Positions 49,875-58,032 of a DNA stretch of 64,000 nt are shown one piece after another (position 1 is the first letter of the stretch; each line of letters starts with the position of its first letter). Source of the DNA: Gudongella sp046224405. GTDB lineage: Bacteria > Bacillota > Clostridia > Tissierellales > Tissierellaceae. Location: assembly GCF_046224405.1 (NCBI RefSeq), contig NZ_JBJXRK010000001.1, positions 124,001 through 188,000 of the forward strand, given 5' to 3'. The translations under genes and the position numbers were made by a program. A model generated the notes under the pieces. The model was given only the letters and a program-made list of their open reading frames with translations. It searched no databases and was not told the DNA's origin.

Positions 49875-51074
49875 CTACGCTTTCTGCTGAAGAACCTTGA
49901 TGGCTTCAGCAAGAATCAGTTTCCCATCCACTCTCTGGCTTGCCTTAAATCCTACCTGACCAGTGGCTGCAAAGAGCTCATTAAGTCTCTGGAAGGAACG
50001 ACCTTGTCTGTCGGCTACCCAGTAGTACCCAAAATCACCGAAGGCGATGGACTTGGCCCCTGCTGCAATGGTTGGTACATAGGCAGAAGTCTTTACAGGT
50101 CGATTCAAGATGGTATCAGGCTGGCCGGCAGAGATAGAAGGCTGCCACAAATACTGACCATTCCCATCCTTCAGTTTTCGAATGGCTTTTACTGTCGCAT
50201 CGTTCATGACGAAGATGGCATTCTTTCGATAAGGTGACTTCAAGCTGTAGAAAAGATCCATAATCTCATCAACGGTGATGGCTGTAGCAGAAGCTGCAGT
50301 CACACCAAGCTCCGCTCCACCAGTGGCATTGAAAACACCTGTAGGTTTACCGGAACCATCACCAACAAAGAAGGCTTCTTCTTCCTTGGCACCGATTCGT
50401 CTTGCAAATTCCCTAGCAATGTAGCCTTCAAGGTTAAAGACGCTGTCATTAAGAAGCTCCTCAGATACTTTGATCATGGTTGCAAGCTTATAGGCACCAA
50501 TGGACACTTGAGTGAAGGCGTCATCAGATTCAGGAATCGGACCTTCCTCATCCACCCAGGACGCAGTTCCTTTGGATGCCACCACTGGAATCTTTCTATC
50601 CCCGGATGAAGTGGTGATGACCTTGGCGATGCTTCTGAAGATGTTCTCTTCCTGAAGGGACTCAATCAAGGTTCTTTCAAACTCGTCAGGCACCAGGTAG
50701 CCGCCCTCTGAATCCGTACCAATCTGTAGAGCATTCTGAACATCATAACTGTTCTTGTTTCTCATGGCTTTCCAGAATGCTTGTCTATACTCATTGGAGG
50801 CTCTACCCTTTTTCTCTTCTCCGCCCATGGCACTTCCTGGCTTATTGGTAATAGGAGATGAAGTTGGACGGGCAAGCTCCTCGTCAATGGACGCTCTGCG
50901 CTCCAGTCTTTCGATTTCTTTTCCCAGGTTGACTACTTCCGCTTCCATTTTGTCGTATTTGGCAGTGTCTTCAGCAGAAAGCATACCATCACTACCTCTT
51001 TTACTATCCAGGAAAGCTTTCGCATCTTCCCAGGCTTTTGCTCTCTTTTCTCTCAGTTCAAGAATTTTGTTCAT
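49875..51074 (-). CDS. Major capsid protein, HK97 fold
   Basis: A 399-aa capsid precursor. The N-terminal ~100 residues are a coiled-coil scaffold-like delta domain ('ELREKRAKAWEDAKAFL', 'KMEAEVVNLGKEIERLERR'), removed by the upstream protease in this family. The capsid domain starts near residue 115 ('LQIGTDSEGGYLVPDEFE') and contains 'EENIFRSIAKVITTSSGDRKIPV' and 'ARRIGAKEEEAFFVGDGSGKPTG', classic HK97 signatures. It follows the ClpP-type protease, as expected. Confidence 0.95.
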   Translation of the reverse strand: MNKILELREKRAKAWEDAKAFLDSKRGSDGMLSAEDTAKYDKMEAEVVNLGKEIERLERRASIDEELARPTSSPITNKPGSAMGGEEKKGRASNEYRQAFWKAMRNKNSYDVQNALQIGTDSEGGYLVPDEFERTLIESLQEENIFRSIAKVITTSSGDRKIPVVASKGTASWVDEEGPIPESDDAFTQVSIGAYKLATMIKVSEELLNDSVFNLEGYIAREFARRIGAKEEEAFFVGDGSGKPTGVFNATGGAELGVTAASATAITVDEIMDLFYSLKSPYRKNAIFVMNDATVKAIRKLKDGNGQYLWQPSISAGQPDTILNRPVKTSAYVPTIAAGAKSIAFGDFGYYWVADRQGRSFQRLNELFAATGQVGFKASQRVDGKLILAEAIKVLQQKA

Positions 51075-51092
51075 ATCATTTTCCTCCTCAAA

Positions 51093-51788
51093 TTAGTGAG
51101 CGATCAGGCTCAGTCTTTTTTCCAACTGTTCAATAGGTGTTCTGTTCTCTGGTTTGGGTGGAATAAGCTTAGTTAGTAGTGAATTTGCTACTGCGGCTCT
51201 GGAAAACATCACAGCTTCCAGCGGTTCACCCTCCACTTTCTCCTCCTCACCGGAAAATAGAATAGTATCTGCAAATCCCAGCTCCACTGCTTTTCTTGCA
51301 TTGAACCAGGACTCTGCATCCATCAAGTGGGATATCTTTGTTCTTGTAAGACCTGTCTTGATTTCATAAGCATTCATGATGCTTTCCTTAACCTCCGACA
51401 GCATCTCACTGGCCTTTTGCATTTCCTTTGAATCTCCAATGGCTACCGTCATGGGATTGTGGATCATCATCATGGCTACAGGTGACATCTGTACTTCCGT
51501 TCCTGCCATTGCAATAACAGAAGCAGCTGATGCTGCCAGACCATCAATCTTCACCGTTACATTGCCTTGGTAGTCCATCAGCATGTTGTAAATCTGTGCG
51601 GCTGCAAAAACATCCCCGCCTGGAGAATTGATCCAAACGGTGATATCTCCCTGAGCCGACTCAAGTTCCTCCTTGAATAACTTTGGAGTCACTTCGTCCC
51701 CATACCAGGTTTCATCTGAAATTTCTCCATTTAAAAAGAGGGTTCTTTCACCCTCATTCTTGACCCAGTTCCAAAATTTGCGCTTCAT
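51093..51788 (-). CDS. ClpP-like phage head maturation protease
   Basis: A 231-aa ClpP-family serine protease. The catalytic Ser lies in 'GLAASAASVIAMAG' near residue 98; His in 'MMMIHNPMT' near residue 122; Asp in the following helix region. 'INSPGGDVFAAAQIYNML' is the ClpP oxyanion-side motif. It trims the capsid delta domain during head maturation. The gene lies between portal plus homing endonuclease and capsid, the usual place. It overlaps the AP2/HNH gene by 4 nt. Confidence 0.93.
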   Translation of the reverse strand: MKRKFWNWVKNEGERTLFLNGEISDETWYGDEVTPKLFKEELESAQGDITVWINSPGGDVFAAAQIYNMLMDYQGNVTVKIDGLAASAASVIAMAGTEVQMSPVAMMMIHNPMTVAIGDSKEMQKASEMLSEVKESIMNAYEIKTGLTRTKISHLMDAESWFNARKAVELGFADTILFSGEEEKVEGEPLEAVMFSRAAVANSLLTKLIPPKPENRTPIEQLEKRLSLIAH

Positions 51789-52462
51789 CTTCTTTCCTCA
51801 CTTCCCTTCTTATAAGAATTTGTCTTGGCATATTCACCAAAATAAAAAGAAGCGGCTCTATCATAAGCTTGAGCTGCTTCCTCTGGTTTATCGTAATATC
51901 CTAGAAATACTGTTCTTCCACTTGGGTGTATTGAAGATAAATACTTCCCTCGCCTTTTGTCAAAACATACACCCTTAAATCCTGTTGTATTGGTTTTAGG
52001 TTTGGATGAATTATAGGTGTTCTTCCGCTGGGTCGCTAGCCGTAAGTTTTCACGCCTGCAATCACTGGGATCCCCATTCATGTGATCTACTACCAAATGT
52101 CTAGGTGCATCCATTAACAGTCTGTGTAAACGTACTCTTTTGCCCTTCTTAATGCCAAGCACATACCTGTCTTTACCCACGGACCATGAATACTCTGATA
52201 CCAAATCAAAGTCAGATGGATCAAATATAAAAGAACGACCACTCTTTACAATACATCTCACATAAGAATCTTCTAACTCATATCTATTACACCTCCCACA
52301 TGATCTAGTATGACCATTACGGAGAAAACTTCCTCGCACAATTGTCTCATTGCCGCACTTACATTTGCATCGCCACCTTGTATCATGTTTTCGATATACA
52401 TCGTATTTCTCTAGCACCAGCAGCGATCCATAAATTTTATTCACCATCTCTATTCGTTTCAT
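51785..52462 (-). CDS. HNH/AP2 homing endonuclease between portal and protease
   Basis: A 225-aa selfish endonuclease. Zinc motif CKCKCGNETI...CGRC near residues 30-55; HNH core 'VRLHRLLMDAPRHLVVDHMNGDPSDCRRENLRLA'; C-terminal AP2-like DNA-binding domain 'TGFKGVCFDKRRGKYLSSI' ... 'GYYDKPEEAAQAYDRAA'. I chose the ATG at 52462, preceded by GGAGTGATCAGT; the longer frame lies inside the portal gene. It overlaps both portal end and protease start by a few bases, typical of clean insertion at gene borders. Confidence 0.9.
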   Translation of the reverse strand: MKRIEMVNKIYGSLLVLEKYDVYRKHDTRWRCKCKCGNETIVRGSFLRNGHTRSCGRCNRYELEDSYVRCIVKSGRSFIFDPSDFDLVSEYSWSVGKDRYVLGIKKGKRVRLHRLLMDAPRHLVVDHMNGDPSDCRRENLRLATQRKNTYNSSKPKTNTTGFKGVCFDKRRGKYLSSIHPSGRTVFLGYYDKPEEAAQAYDRAASFYFGEYAKTNSYKKGSEERR

Positions 52463-53699
52463 ACTGATCACTCCAGTTTCCAGCACGAGCCAAGTCCACC
52501 ATATTTCCATTACACAAAAATTTGTTCCCGCCTTTTTCATCTGGTATCAGATTCATGTTTTCCAGCTCTCTCACATCATTTGGACATAAGAATCCATTTT
52601 GTATTCCAACAGCATATCCATTCATACGACTTTGGTAATCACCTCTGAGAAGTCCATCTACATTGAGCCTAATAAAAAACTCCTGCTTCTCTTTTGGAAG
52701 TAGGAGTGAACGCTGCATGGCTTGTTCCCATCTTATGACCCAAGGATCCAAGGTGTATTTTACGAACTCTAAGGATTGCTGCTCAATATTTGAGAAGCTG
52801 GATTTCTCAAGATCACCGACCATATGAGGCGGAATACGATAGAGCCTTGCTATTTCGTTAATCTGAAACTTTCTTGTTTCAAGAAACTGTGCTTCTTCCG
52901 GTGGAATACCAATCTGCTGATATTTCATTCCTTCTTCAAGGACGGCAATCTTATGGGCATTGGCTGTTCCTCGGTACACTTCATTCCAAGAATCTCTCAC
53001 TTTTTTTGGATCTTTAAGCACCCCGGGATGTTCAAGCACCCCTCCGGGATTAGCTCCATTGGCAAAGAAGCTGGCTCCGTATTCTTCAGTGGCTATGGTC
53101 ATACCTACAGCATTCTTCGCCATAGCAATTGGCGAGTATCCCACCAAACCATCAAAGCCTAGTCCTGGAATGTGAAGAACATCCTGTTTTCTTAACACCA
53201 CTGAACCATAATCCTTAAAGTTGGGATTCTCATCACTAGTCGTGGTGTAAATGTAGTAGATTTCTCCATTTTTATCTCTGCTAACTGTCATCTTGTTTGG
53301 TAAAAGTGGATACAAAGCCACCACTCGACCAGCACCATCACGGATAATCTGCGCATAGGCATTTCCCCAAATAAGCAAATGGCTCATCAATGTCTCTCGA
53401 AAGACAAAAGAACTCATCTCTGTATTGGGTTCATTGTGTAGGATATGGTACAAGTGATGGTTATACACGCGCTCTTTACCATTTTCTTTATATCTGTACA
53501 CGTGTAACGGAAGAGATGCTACTGCTTCTGCTAGAATACGCACACAGGAATACACCGCTGTGGTCTGCATGGCAGTAAATTCATTAACTGTCTTTCCGCT
53601 TGTCGTTGGCCCAAACAGATACGTGTAATTTGAGCCGGAGTAGTAATCTTTAGGCTTATCACGAGCCTTTATTAACTTTGAGATAATTGGTATGTTCAT
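52437..53699 (-). CDS. Portal protein, HK97 family
   Basis: A 420-aa phage portal. 'AVYSCVRILAEAVASLPLHVYRY', 'LYHILHNEPNTEMSSFVFRETLM', 'LLIWGNAYAQIIRDGAGRVVALYPL', 'RIPPHMVGDLEKSSFSNIEQQSLEF' are standard HK97-portal motifs. It forms the dodecameric ring through which DNA is packed. A terminator separates it from the large terminase gene. Confidence 0.95.
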   Translation of the reverse strand: MNIPIISKLIKARDKPKDYYSGSNYTYLFGPTTSGKTVNEFTAMQTTAVYSCVRILAEAVASLPLHVYRYKENGKERVYNHHLYHILHNEPNTEMSSFVFRETLMSHLLIWGNAYAQIIRDGAGRVVALYPLLPNKMTVSRDKNGEIYYIYTTTSDENPNFKDYGSVVLRKQDVLHIPGLGFDGLVGYSPIAMAKNAVGMTIATEEYGASFFANGANPGGVLEHPGVLKDPKKVRDSWNEVYRGTANAHKIAVLEEGMKYQQIGIPPEEAQFLETRKFQINEIARLYRIPPHMVGDLEKSSFSNIEQQSLEFVKYTLDPWVIRWEQAMQRSLLLPKEKQEFFIRLNVDGLLRGDYQSRMNGYAVGIQNGFLCPNDVRELENMNLIPDEKGGNKFLCNGNMVDLARAGNWSDQYETNRDGE

Positions 53700-53723
53700 T
53701 GACCTACCTCCTGAAATTGAGCA

Positions 53724-53752
53724 TAAAAAACACCTGCCATAAACAGATGTTC
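53724..53752 (-). terminator. Terminator between large terminase and portal
   Basis: Minus strand stem AACATCTG / CAGGTGTT (fully paired with one G-U), 7-nt loop, followed by TTTT. Probably partial, letting late transcription continue under antitermination. Confidence 0.75.
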
Positions 53753-53759
53753 AAATGTA

Positions 53760-55352
53760 TTAAAAACTGATGATACCTCGCTCATCATAAATGCTACCAT
53801 CATCGTCTTTATTTCTAATACAGCGATCAAGGGCCATAATTGTAGCAACTATACCATCGATCTTCTCTACCGACTTTTCCTTATCCGGTTTGATGTTCCC
53901 TGCCGGATCTTGACGCATGACTACGTTTTGAGCCATCCATTTAAGCACCGGGTGACCTCCATGATTGATGTTTCCTTCCATAAGAAGCTTATAAAGTTCT
54001 TTACTTGGTGGGGACATGTCCTTATAGCCCTGTCCAAAGGGTACGACTGTAAAGCCCATACCCTCAAGGTTCTGGACCATTTGAGTGGCATTCCAACGGT
54101 CAAAGGCTATTTCCTTGATGTGGTACTTTTCCCCTAACGCCTCAATGAACTTCTCAATAAAACCATAATGGATGACATTTCCCTCTGTGGTTTGGATGTA
54201 GCCTTGTAGCTCCCAAACATCATAGAGCACATGATCTCTTCTGCACCTCAGCCCCAAGGTATCCTCCGGTAGCCAGAAGAATGGTAAGACGATGTATTTC
54301 TCATCCTCACCCCTTGGTGGAAAAACCAGAACAAAAGCTGTGATATCTGATGTGCTGGATAGGTCCAGACCACCATAGCATTCACGGCCTTGCAGTGACT
54401 CCATATCAATGGGTAGATTTCCTCGATCATAAATGTGATCGGGTATCCAGCACACTGTCGCTGAAGTCCAGATATTGAGTCTGAGCTGTTTAAACACATT
54501 CTCTTCCGCAGGGTTTTCAAGAGCGCTTTTGTAGGCTTCTCTCACCCGATCTATAGAAATGGTATGTCCAAGCGAAGGATTCGCTTTGTACCAGTTGGCT
54601 TCATCATTCCAATCATCTGCTTCTGTTAGTCCATATACCACCGGATAGAAGGTATGGTCTTTTTTTCGACCGGCCTTTATATCCAGGGCTTTACTGTGGA
54701 GCTCATAGCAGATGCTATTTTTGTCGGTTCCTGCAGTGGTGATGATAAAAAACAAGGGCTGCTCTCTGGCATCCCCGGAACCTTTTGTCAAAACATCATA
54801 GAGTTTTCTATTGGGCTGTGCATGAATCTCATCAAACACAAGACCCGATACATTCAGTCCATGCTTGGTTCCCGTCTCAGCTGATAACACTTGATAGAAC
54901 CCTGCATTGGAATAATTGACGATTCGTTTGGTGGCAGCTGTAATCTTTGACCTTTTTAGCAACGCCGGTGTCATCTGTACCATTTGCTTTGCTACATCAA
55001 ATACAATGGACGCCTGGGATCTGTCGCAGGCCGCACCATAGACCTCTGCACTGGGTTCATTATCTGCATAAAGAAGATATAGTGCAATTGCAGCTGCCAG
55101 TTCAGACTTCCCCTGTTTCTTGGGTATCTCAACATAGGCCGTCAGGAATTGACGCTTCCCGTTTTCTCCAACGATACCAAACAAGTCACGAATGATCTGT
55201 TCCTGCCAAGGTAGCAGAAGAAACTTCTTCCCTGCCCATTTTCCCTTGGTGTGTCTAAGGTTTTCAATAAAGGCTACTGCCCTGTCTGCCTTTGCTTTAT
55301 CATAATGGGAAGTTTCAAGCATAAAGGGTGACGGTGTGTATTTATAGTCCAT
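53760..55352 (-). CDS. Phage terminase large subunit (prophage B)
   Basis: A 530-aa packaging ATPase/nuclease. ATPase: adenine motif 'LLPWQEQIIRDLFG', Walker A-like 'EIPKKQGKSELAAA', Walker B 'SGLVFDEIHAQPN', coupling motif 'FIITTAGTD'. Nuclease half: 'YGGLDLSSTSDITAFVLVF' (Asp cluster), then 'EIAFDRWNA' and 'EKIDGIVATIMALDR'. This is the Terminase_1/HK97-type family. It abuts the small terminase stop (shared base) and is followed by a terminator before the portal. Confidence 0.95.
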   Translation of the reverse strand: MDYKYTPSPFMLETSHYDKAKADRAVAFIENLRHTKGKWAGKKFLLLPWQEQIIRDLFGIVGENGKRQFLTAYVEIPKKQGKSELAAAIALYLLYADNEPSAEVYGAACDRSQASIVFDVAKQMVQMTPALLKRSKITAATKRIVNYSNAGFYQVLSAETGTKHGLNVSGLVFDEIHAQPNRKLYDVLTKGSGDAREQPLFFIITTAGTDKNSICYELHSKALDIKAGRKKDHTFYPVVYGLTEADDWNDEANWYKANPSLGHTISIDRVREAYKSALENPAEENVFKQLRLNIWTSATVCWIPDHIYDRGNLPIDMESLQGRECYGGLDLSSTSDITAFVLVFPPRGEDEKYIVLPFFWLPEDTLGLRCRRDHVLYDVWELQGYIQTTEGNVIHYGFIEKFIEALGEKYHIKEIAFDRWNATQMVQNLEGMGFTVVPFGQGYKDMSPPSKELYKLLMEGNINHGGHPVLKWMAQNVVMRQDPAGNIKPDKEKSVEKIDGIVATIMALDRCIRNKDDDGSIYDERGIISF

Positions 55353-55825
55353 TACGCACCACCTCCTAGAATCTTCTCCATCTCATCTGCGGGATCCACA
55401 GTACCTTCACCTGCGACAATTCTGCTTCTTGCAGATGGTGTCAGTCCAAACTGCTCACAGAACTTGAGCATGATTTTCAGATTGGTTTGCGCGATGGAAA
55501 CCTGCGGCACCTGTTGTAAATAACCGTTAGGGGTTCTGATCATGGTTCCATGCTGGGTGATAAACTCCTCTGCTTCCTTCCATCTGGCGTATGCCTGACA
55601 GTAACCCGCGAAAGCGGCCATGTCCATTTCTGTCAGGATTCCCATCTGCTCAAGAAGCTTCCCCATTCGTCTCCATTCTTTCTTTGCTTCCTGCTCTAAC
55701 CATGAAGGACAGCGTGGGGCTTTCCTTGGCGGCTTTGGTTCTTTATCGTTGAGTGCACGTTTCCCAGGGTTCCCTTCTAGTTCTTTTAATGCTGTCGGTT
55801 TGGGTTTTCTTCCTCTCTGTGCCAT
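55352..55825 (-). CDS. Phage terminase small subunit, P27 family (prophage B)
   Basis: A 157-aa P27-type small terminase: 'RGRKPKPTALKELEGNPGKR', 'PKPPRKAPRCPSWL', 'EWRRMGKLLEQMGILTEMDMAAFAGYCQAYARW', 'QTNLKIMLKFCEQFGLTPSARSRI'. I chose the ATG at 55825 with GGAGG upstream. It binds DNA at the packaging start. In this prophage the candidate cos is 5.6 kb away, separated by the methyltransferase, amidoligase and other cargo, whereas in prophage A it is adjacent. Confidence 0.93.
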   Translation of the reverse strand: MAQRGRKPKPTALKELEGNPGKRALNDKEPKPPRKAPRCPSWLEQEAKKEWRRMGKLLEQMGILTEMDMAAFAGYCQAYARWKEAEEFITQHGTMIRTPNGYLQQVPQVSIAQTNLKIMLKFCEQFGLTPSARSRIVAGEGTVDPADEMEKILGGGA

Positions 55826-55857
55826 AAGTCCCACCTCCTCTCATTGGCTAACAGCAA

Positions 55858-55884
55858 GAAAAAAGACCTCCGAAGAAGTCTTTG
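55858..55884 (-). terminator. Terminator between DUF4314 and small terminase
   Basis: Minus strand stem AAAGACTTC / GAGGTCTTT with a TTCG tetraloop, followed by TTTT. It isolates the cargo block upstream from the structural genes. Confidence 0.85.
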
Positions 55885-55904
55885 ATTTGGCTTATATCTG
55901 TGTT

Positions 55905-56126
55905 TTAACCTTCTAGTTTTCTGCAACTGTCCTCACCATATACCACACTAAGGCTACTGCCATTGTCCCAGGAAACCATGATGCTTCCGATATCATCCAC
56001 TCCGATTACCGTTCCCTGTGTTCCCGTTGGTGGTGCCTGTATATCTTCCATTCGAATCAGTTCCACCCTTGTTCCAGGTGGATATTGTTTTCTTAGTTTC
56101 TCTAGGATTTCTTTTCTAATAAACAT
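55905..56126 (-). CDS. DUF4314 protein
   Basis: A 73-aa protein: 'YPPGTRVELIRMEDIQAPPTGTQGTVIGVDDIGSIMVSWDNGSSL', a small beta-barrel like DUF4314 (SH3-like). GGGGGATGAAG precedes the ATG at 56126. It overlaps the gamma-glutamylcyclotransferase-like gene by 11 nt. No function is known; frequent in Clostridial phages next to the amidoligase group. Confidence 0.82.
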   Translation of the reverse strand: MFIRKEILEKLRKQYPPGTRVELIRMEDIQAPPTGTQGTVIGVDDIGSIMVSWDNGSSLSVVYGEDSCRKLEG

Positions 56127-56574
56127 CTTCATCCCCCTCTACCGAAGAATCCTCAAGTGCTTTTTCTAGGATTCCCTTATCAAAGCCAAATCTCTCATAG
56201 GCATCTTCCAGGGTTTTATAATAGTTGTAGCTTGGTTGTCCTAGTTTCCTGTCTTGATCCATCATGTAGACCATTCCTTGAACCTTCTCACCATCAAGGT
56301 CTAACTCCATCCATTCTTTGTAATAGAATGTCGGGAAGCCTTCATAACGATCAAGGTTATGTTCGTCTGTCGGTTCGATCTCCCAAACCACCACCGGCAC
56401 CTTTTGCCCTTTTTCTTTTTCAATGGTAGCGTAGGCACCTGTCTTTGAGCCTTTGAAGATAAGCCTGTGATCTTCAATTTCTGATACGCCTCTTAGCTTT
56501 GCTCCTGGGCATCTGAAAGCCATCTGACTTTCATCCATATTGCTCCCGTAGGCAATGTACAGTTTTGTTTCCAT
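56116..56574 (-). CDS. Gamma-glutamylcyclotransferase-like (AIG2) protein
   Basis: A 152-aa GGCT/AIG2-like enzyme. YIAYGSNM (phosphate-binding loop), 'AFRCPGAKLRG', and the catalytic-Glu region 'DRYEGFPTFYYKEWMELD' are all present. This family opens gamma-glutamyl amide bonds with formation of 5-oxoproline. It is next to an amidoligase gene; the two types are known to co-occur in phages, where they are predicted to form and cleave (or edit) amide bonds on peptides or proteins. Substrate here unknown. Confidence 0.87.
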   Translation of the reverse strand: METKLYIAYGSNMDESQMAFRCPGAKLRGVSEIEDHRLIFKGSKTGAYATIEKEKGQKVPVVVWEIEPTDEHNLDRYEGFPTFYYKEWMELDLDGEKVQGMVYMMDQDRKLGQPSYNYYKTLEDAYERFGFDKGILEKALEDSSVEGDEDVY

Positions 56575-56593
56575 TCTTTTTCATCCTTTCCTA

Positions 56594-56702
56594 AAGGGCG
56601 ATTCTTCCCCGCCAGCTTGGCCTGTGTCGGCTTTTTGCGCCTTTGGGGAACCCTTCTACCACCTTAAGGGCGGTTCTCCCGCCCCGGTGAGCCTGTGGCT
56701 AT
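56594..56702. repeat. GC-rich imperfect direct repeat between GGCT and amidoligase genes
   Basis: Two ~35-bp units (56594-56630 and 56666-56702). They share AAGGGCG, TTCT, CCCGCC and GCCTGTG blocks. The 130-bp gap is more GC-rich than its surroundings and has stem-forming potential, such as GGGCGGGAGAACCGCCC on the minus strand. It may encode a structured RNA or leader. Confidence 0.45.
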
Positions 56703-56707
56703 TCATT

Positions 56708-57598
56708 TTATCCTGCTTGTCTCCAAGCTGAGTTTCCATCAAGGTACTTTAGAAAATGGAGTCTGCAGGTTTTAAACTCGTCTCCGATCAGCCCAAGTCT
56801 TAGCATCCAGCATCTGAATGCGTATTTCTCATTGTCCGTCACCGTTTTTCTAGCAGAGGCTTTCTTCTGACTTAAGGCTTGGTGGCTCACTGCCAGGCAA
56901 AATTGAATGTATGCTTTTACCTCTCCAGCGTGGGTGGTAGAGTTGAAAAGTCTAAATTCTACAGTGCCTTTGGTAAAGGTGGCGTGTAGGTTGAGTCCTC
57001 GATATCTAGTTGTATTGTACCTCCTATCTCTTCCGTAGGGATCCTCTGCGTACCAAATGTCTGAAAGCTCTCTCATGGTCTTTGGCTTTTTCTTGTTGAT
57101 GGTTTCCAGAAGCTTCTCGTTGGTTTTCTTGCAGTACCGGATTCTTCCTCGGTCTATCTTAAGCGCCTTGTAAAGGATATCTTCCTTGCTGGCGATGATG
57201 TTGACAATGTTTCTTAAGGTTTGCGGTGTGAAGCGTTCTGCTCCAACATGTACATGTATTCCACAGGAGTTATTTACAATGGCTCCCTTGTGTCTTAGCT
57301 GCCTAACCAGTTCCTGCAAATCCTCTATGTCCTCGTAGGTGAGGATGGGACTGACCACTTCCGTTTTGTACTCATCTCCGGCTGAAACTCTGGTTCTTCC
57401 TTTTTTCTTTTGAGGGACTATGCTTGAGTCGTACATAGCTTTCCAGGTTCTCCCCTTGTTGTCCATGACCTCGTAGGTTCTATAGCCGCCTCCCACATAA
57501 ATGTTTCTCGTTCCAAAGTAGTCTGCAATGACCTGCCCTGCCTGCTCTCTTGTAATCCCAGTTAATTCAATTTCCACTCCAAAGGTTTGCGTTTTCAT
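56708..57598 (-). CDS. Phage amidoligase (COOH-NH2 ligase)
   Basis: A 296-aa protein matching the Amidoligase_2 family: 'TFGVEIELTGITREQAGQVI' (glutamine-synthetase-like fold, metal Glu residues), 'EVVSPILTYEDIEDLQELV', 'CGIHVHVGAERFTPQTLRNIV', 'RGLNLHATFTKGTVEFRLFNST' (Arg-containing substrate loop). Such enzymes form amide bonds with ATP. It follows a promoter-like element (57649-57677) and precedes the GGCT gene, a pairing known from comparative genomics (Iyer and colleagues). Likely modifies a peptide or protein during infection. Confidence 0.88.
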   Translation of the reverse strand: MKTQTFGVEIELTGITREQAGQVIADYFGTRNIYVGGGYRTYEVMDNKGRTWKAMYDSSIVPQKKKGRTRVSAGDEYKTEVVSPILTYEDIEDLQELVRQLRHKGAIVNNSCGIHVHVGAERFTPQTLRNIVNIIASKEDILYKALKIDRGRIRYCKKTNEKLLETINKKKPKTMRELSDIWYAEDPYGRDRRYNTTRYRGLNLHATFTKGTVEFRLFNSTTHAGEVKAYIQFCLAVSHQALSQKKASARKTVTDNEKYAFRCWMLRLGLIGDEFKTCRLHFLKYLDGNSAWRQAG

Positions 57599-57648
57599 AT
57601 GCTCTCATCCTTTCTCTTACCTGTGTTTTAAGCTTTTTGGTAGTACTA

Positions 57649-57677
57649 TATATCACTCTAAACACAGGTAATAGCAA
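57649..57677 (-). promoter_or_regulatory. Recurrent promoter-like element, copy 2 (amidoligase)
   Basis: Minus strand TTGCTA (57672-57677), 17-bp spacer, GATATA (57649-57654), with TTTAGAGTGATATATAG. Confidence 0.62.
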
Positions 57678-57708
57678 GTTAAATGTGCATATGAAACGCA
57701 TATTTATT

Positions 57709-58032
57709 TCATTCTTCTAGGGCTGTATACCGGCAATAATCGTAACCTTCGCTGGAGATAAGAAGTCTCTCCCCAGTCTCGGTGTTGATTACCCGGATGC
57801 ATTTAAGTTCTCCATTTTCATTGGAACCACCATCTGACTCATCAATCCAAGGTTGTTCATTGAAGAAATCTTCAGCAAGGGCTTTAAACTCATCACCACT
57901 TAAGGGTACCTCCTTGGTCACTTCATAAAGATTGCCTGGCTGGCCAGCTTCCTTTGCACTAGCTGTAGCTTCTCTTAATTCTTCAAGATCATTGAGCTTT
58001 CTGCCAAATAATGCCCTTGGTTTATTCGTCAT
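57709..58032 (-). CDS. Small phage protein of unknown function
   Basis: A 107-aa acidic protein ('RALFGRKLNDLEELREATASA', 'GDEFKALAEDFFNEQPWIDES', 'GERLLISSEGYDYCRYTALEE'). It resembles small proteins annotated as hypothetical or DUF6329-like in Clostridial phages (recalled, unsure). I chose the ATG at 58032 with GAAGG upstream; it overlaps the previous gene end by 11 nt. It follows the virulence-related gene in one operon. Confidence 0.68.
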   Translation of the reverse strand: MTNKPRALFGRKLNDLEELREATASAKEAGQPGNLYEVTKEVPLSGDEFKALAEDFFNEQPWIDESDGGSNENGELKCIRVINTETGERLLISSEGYDYCRYTALEE

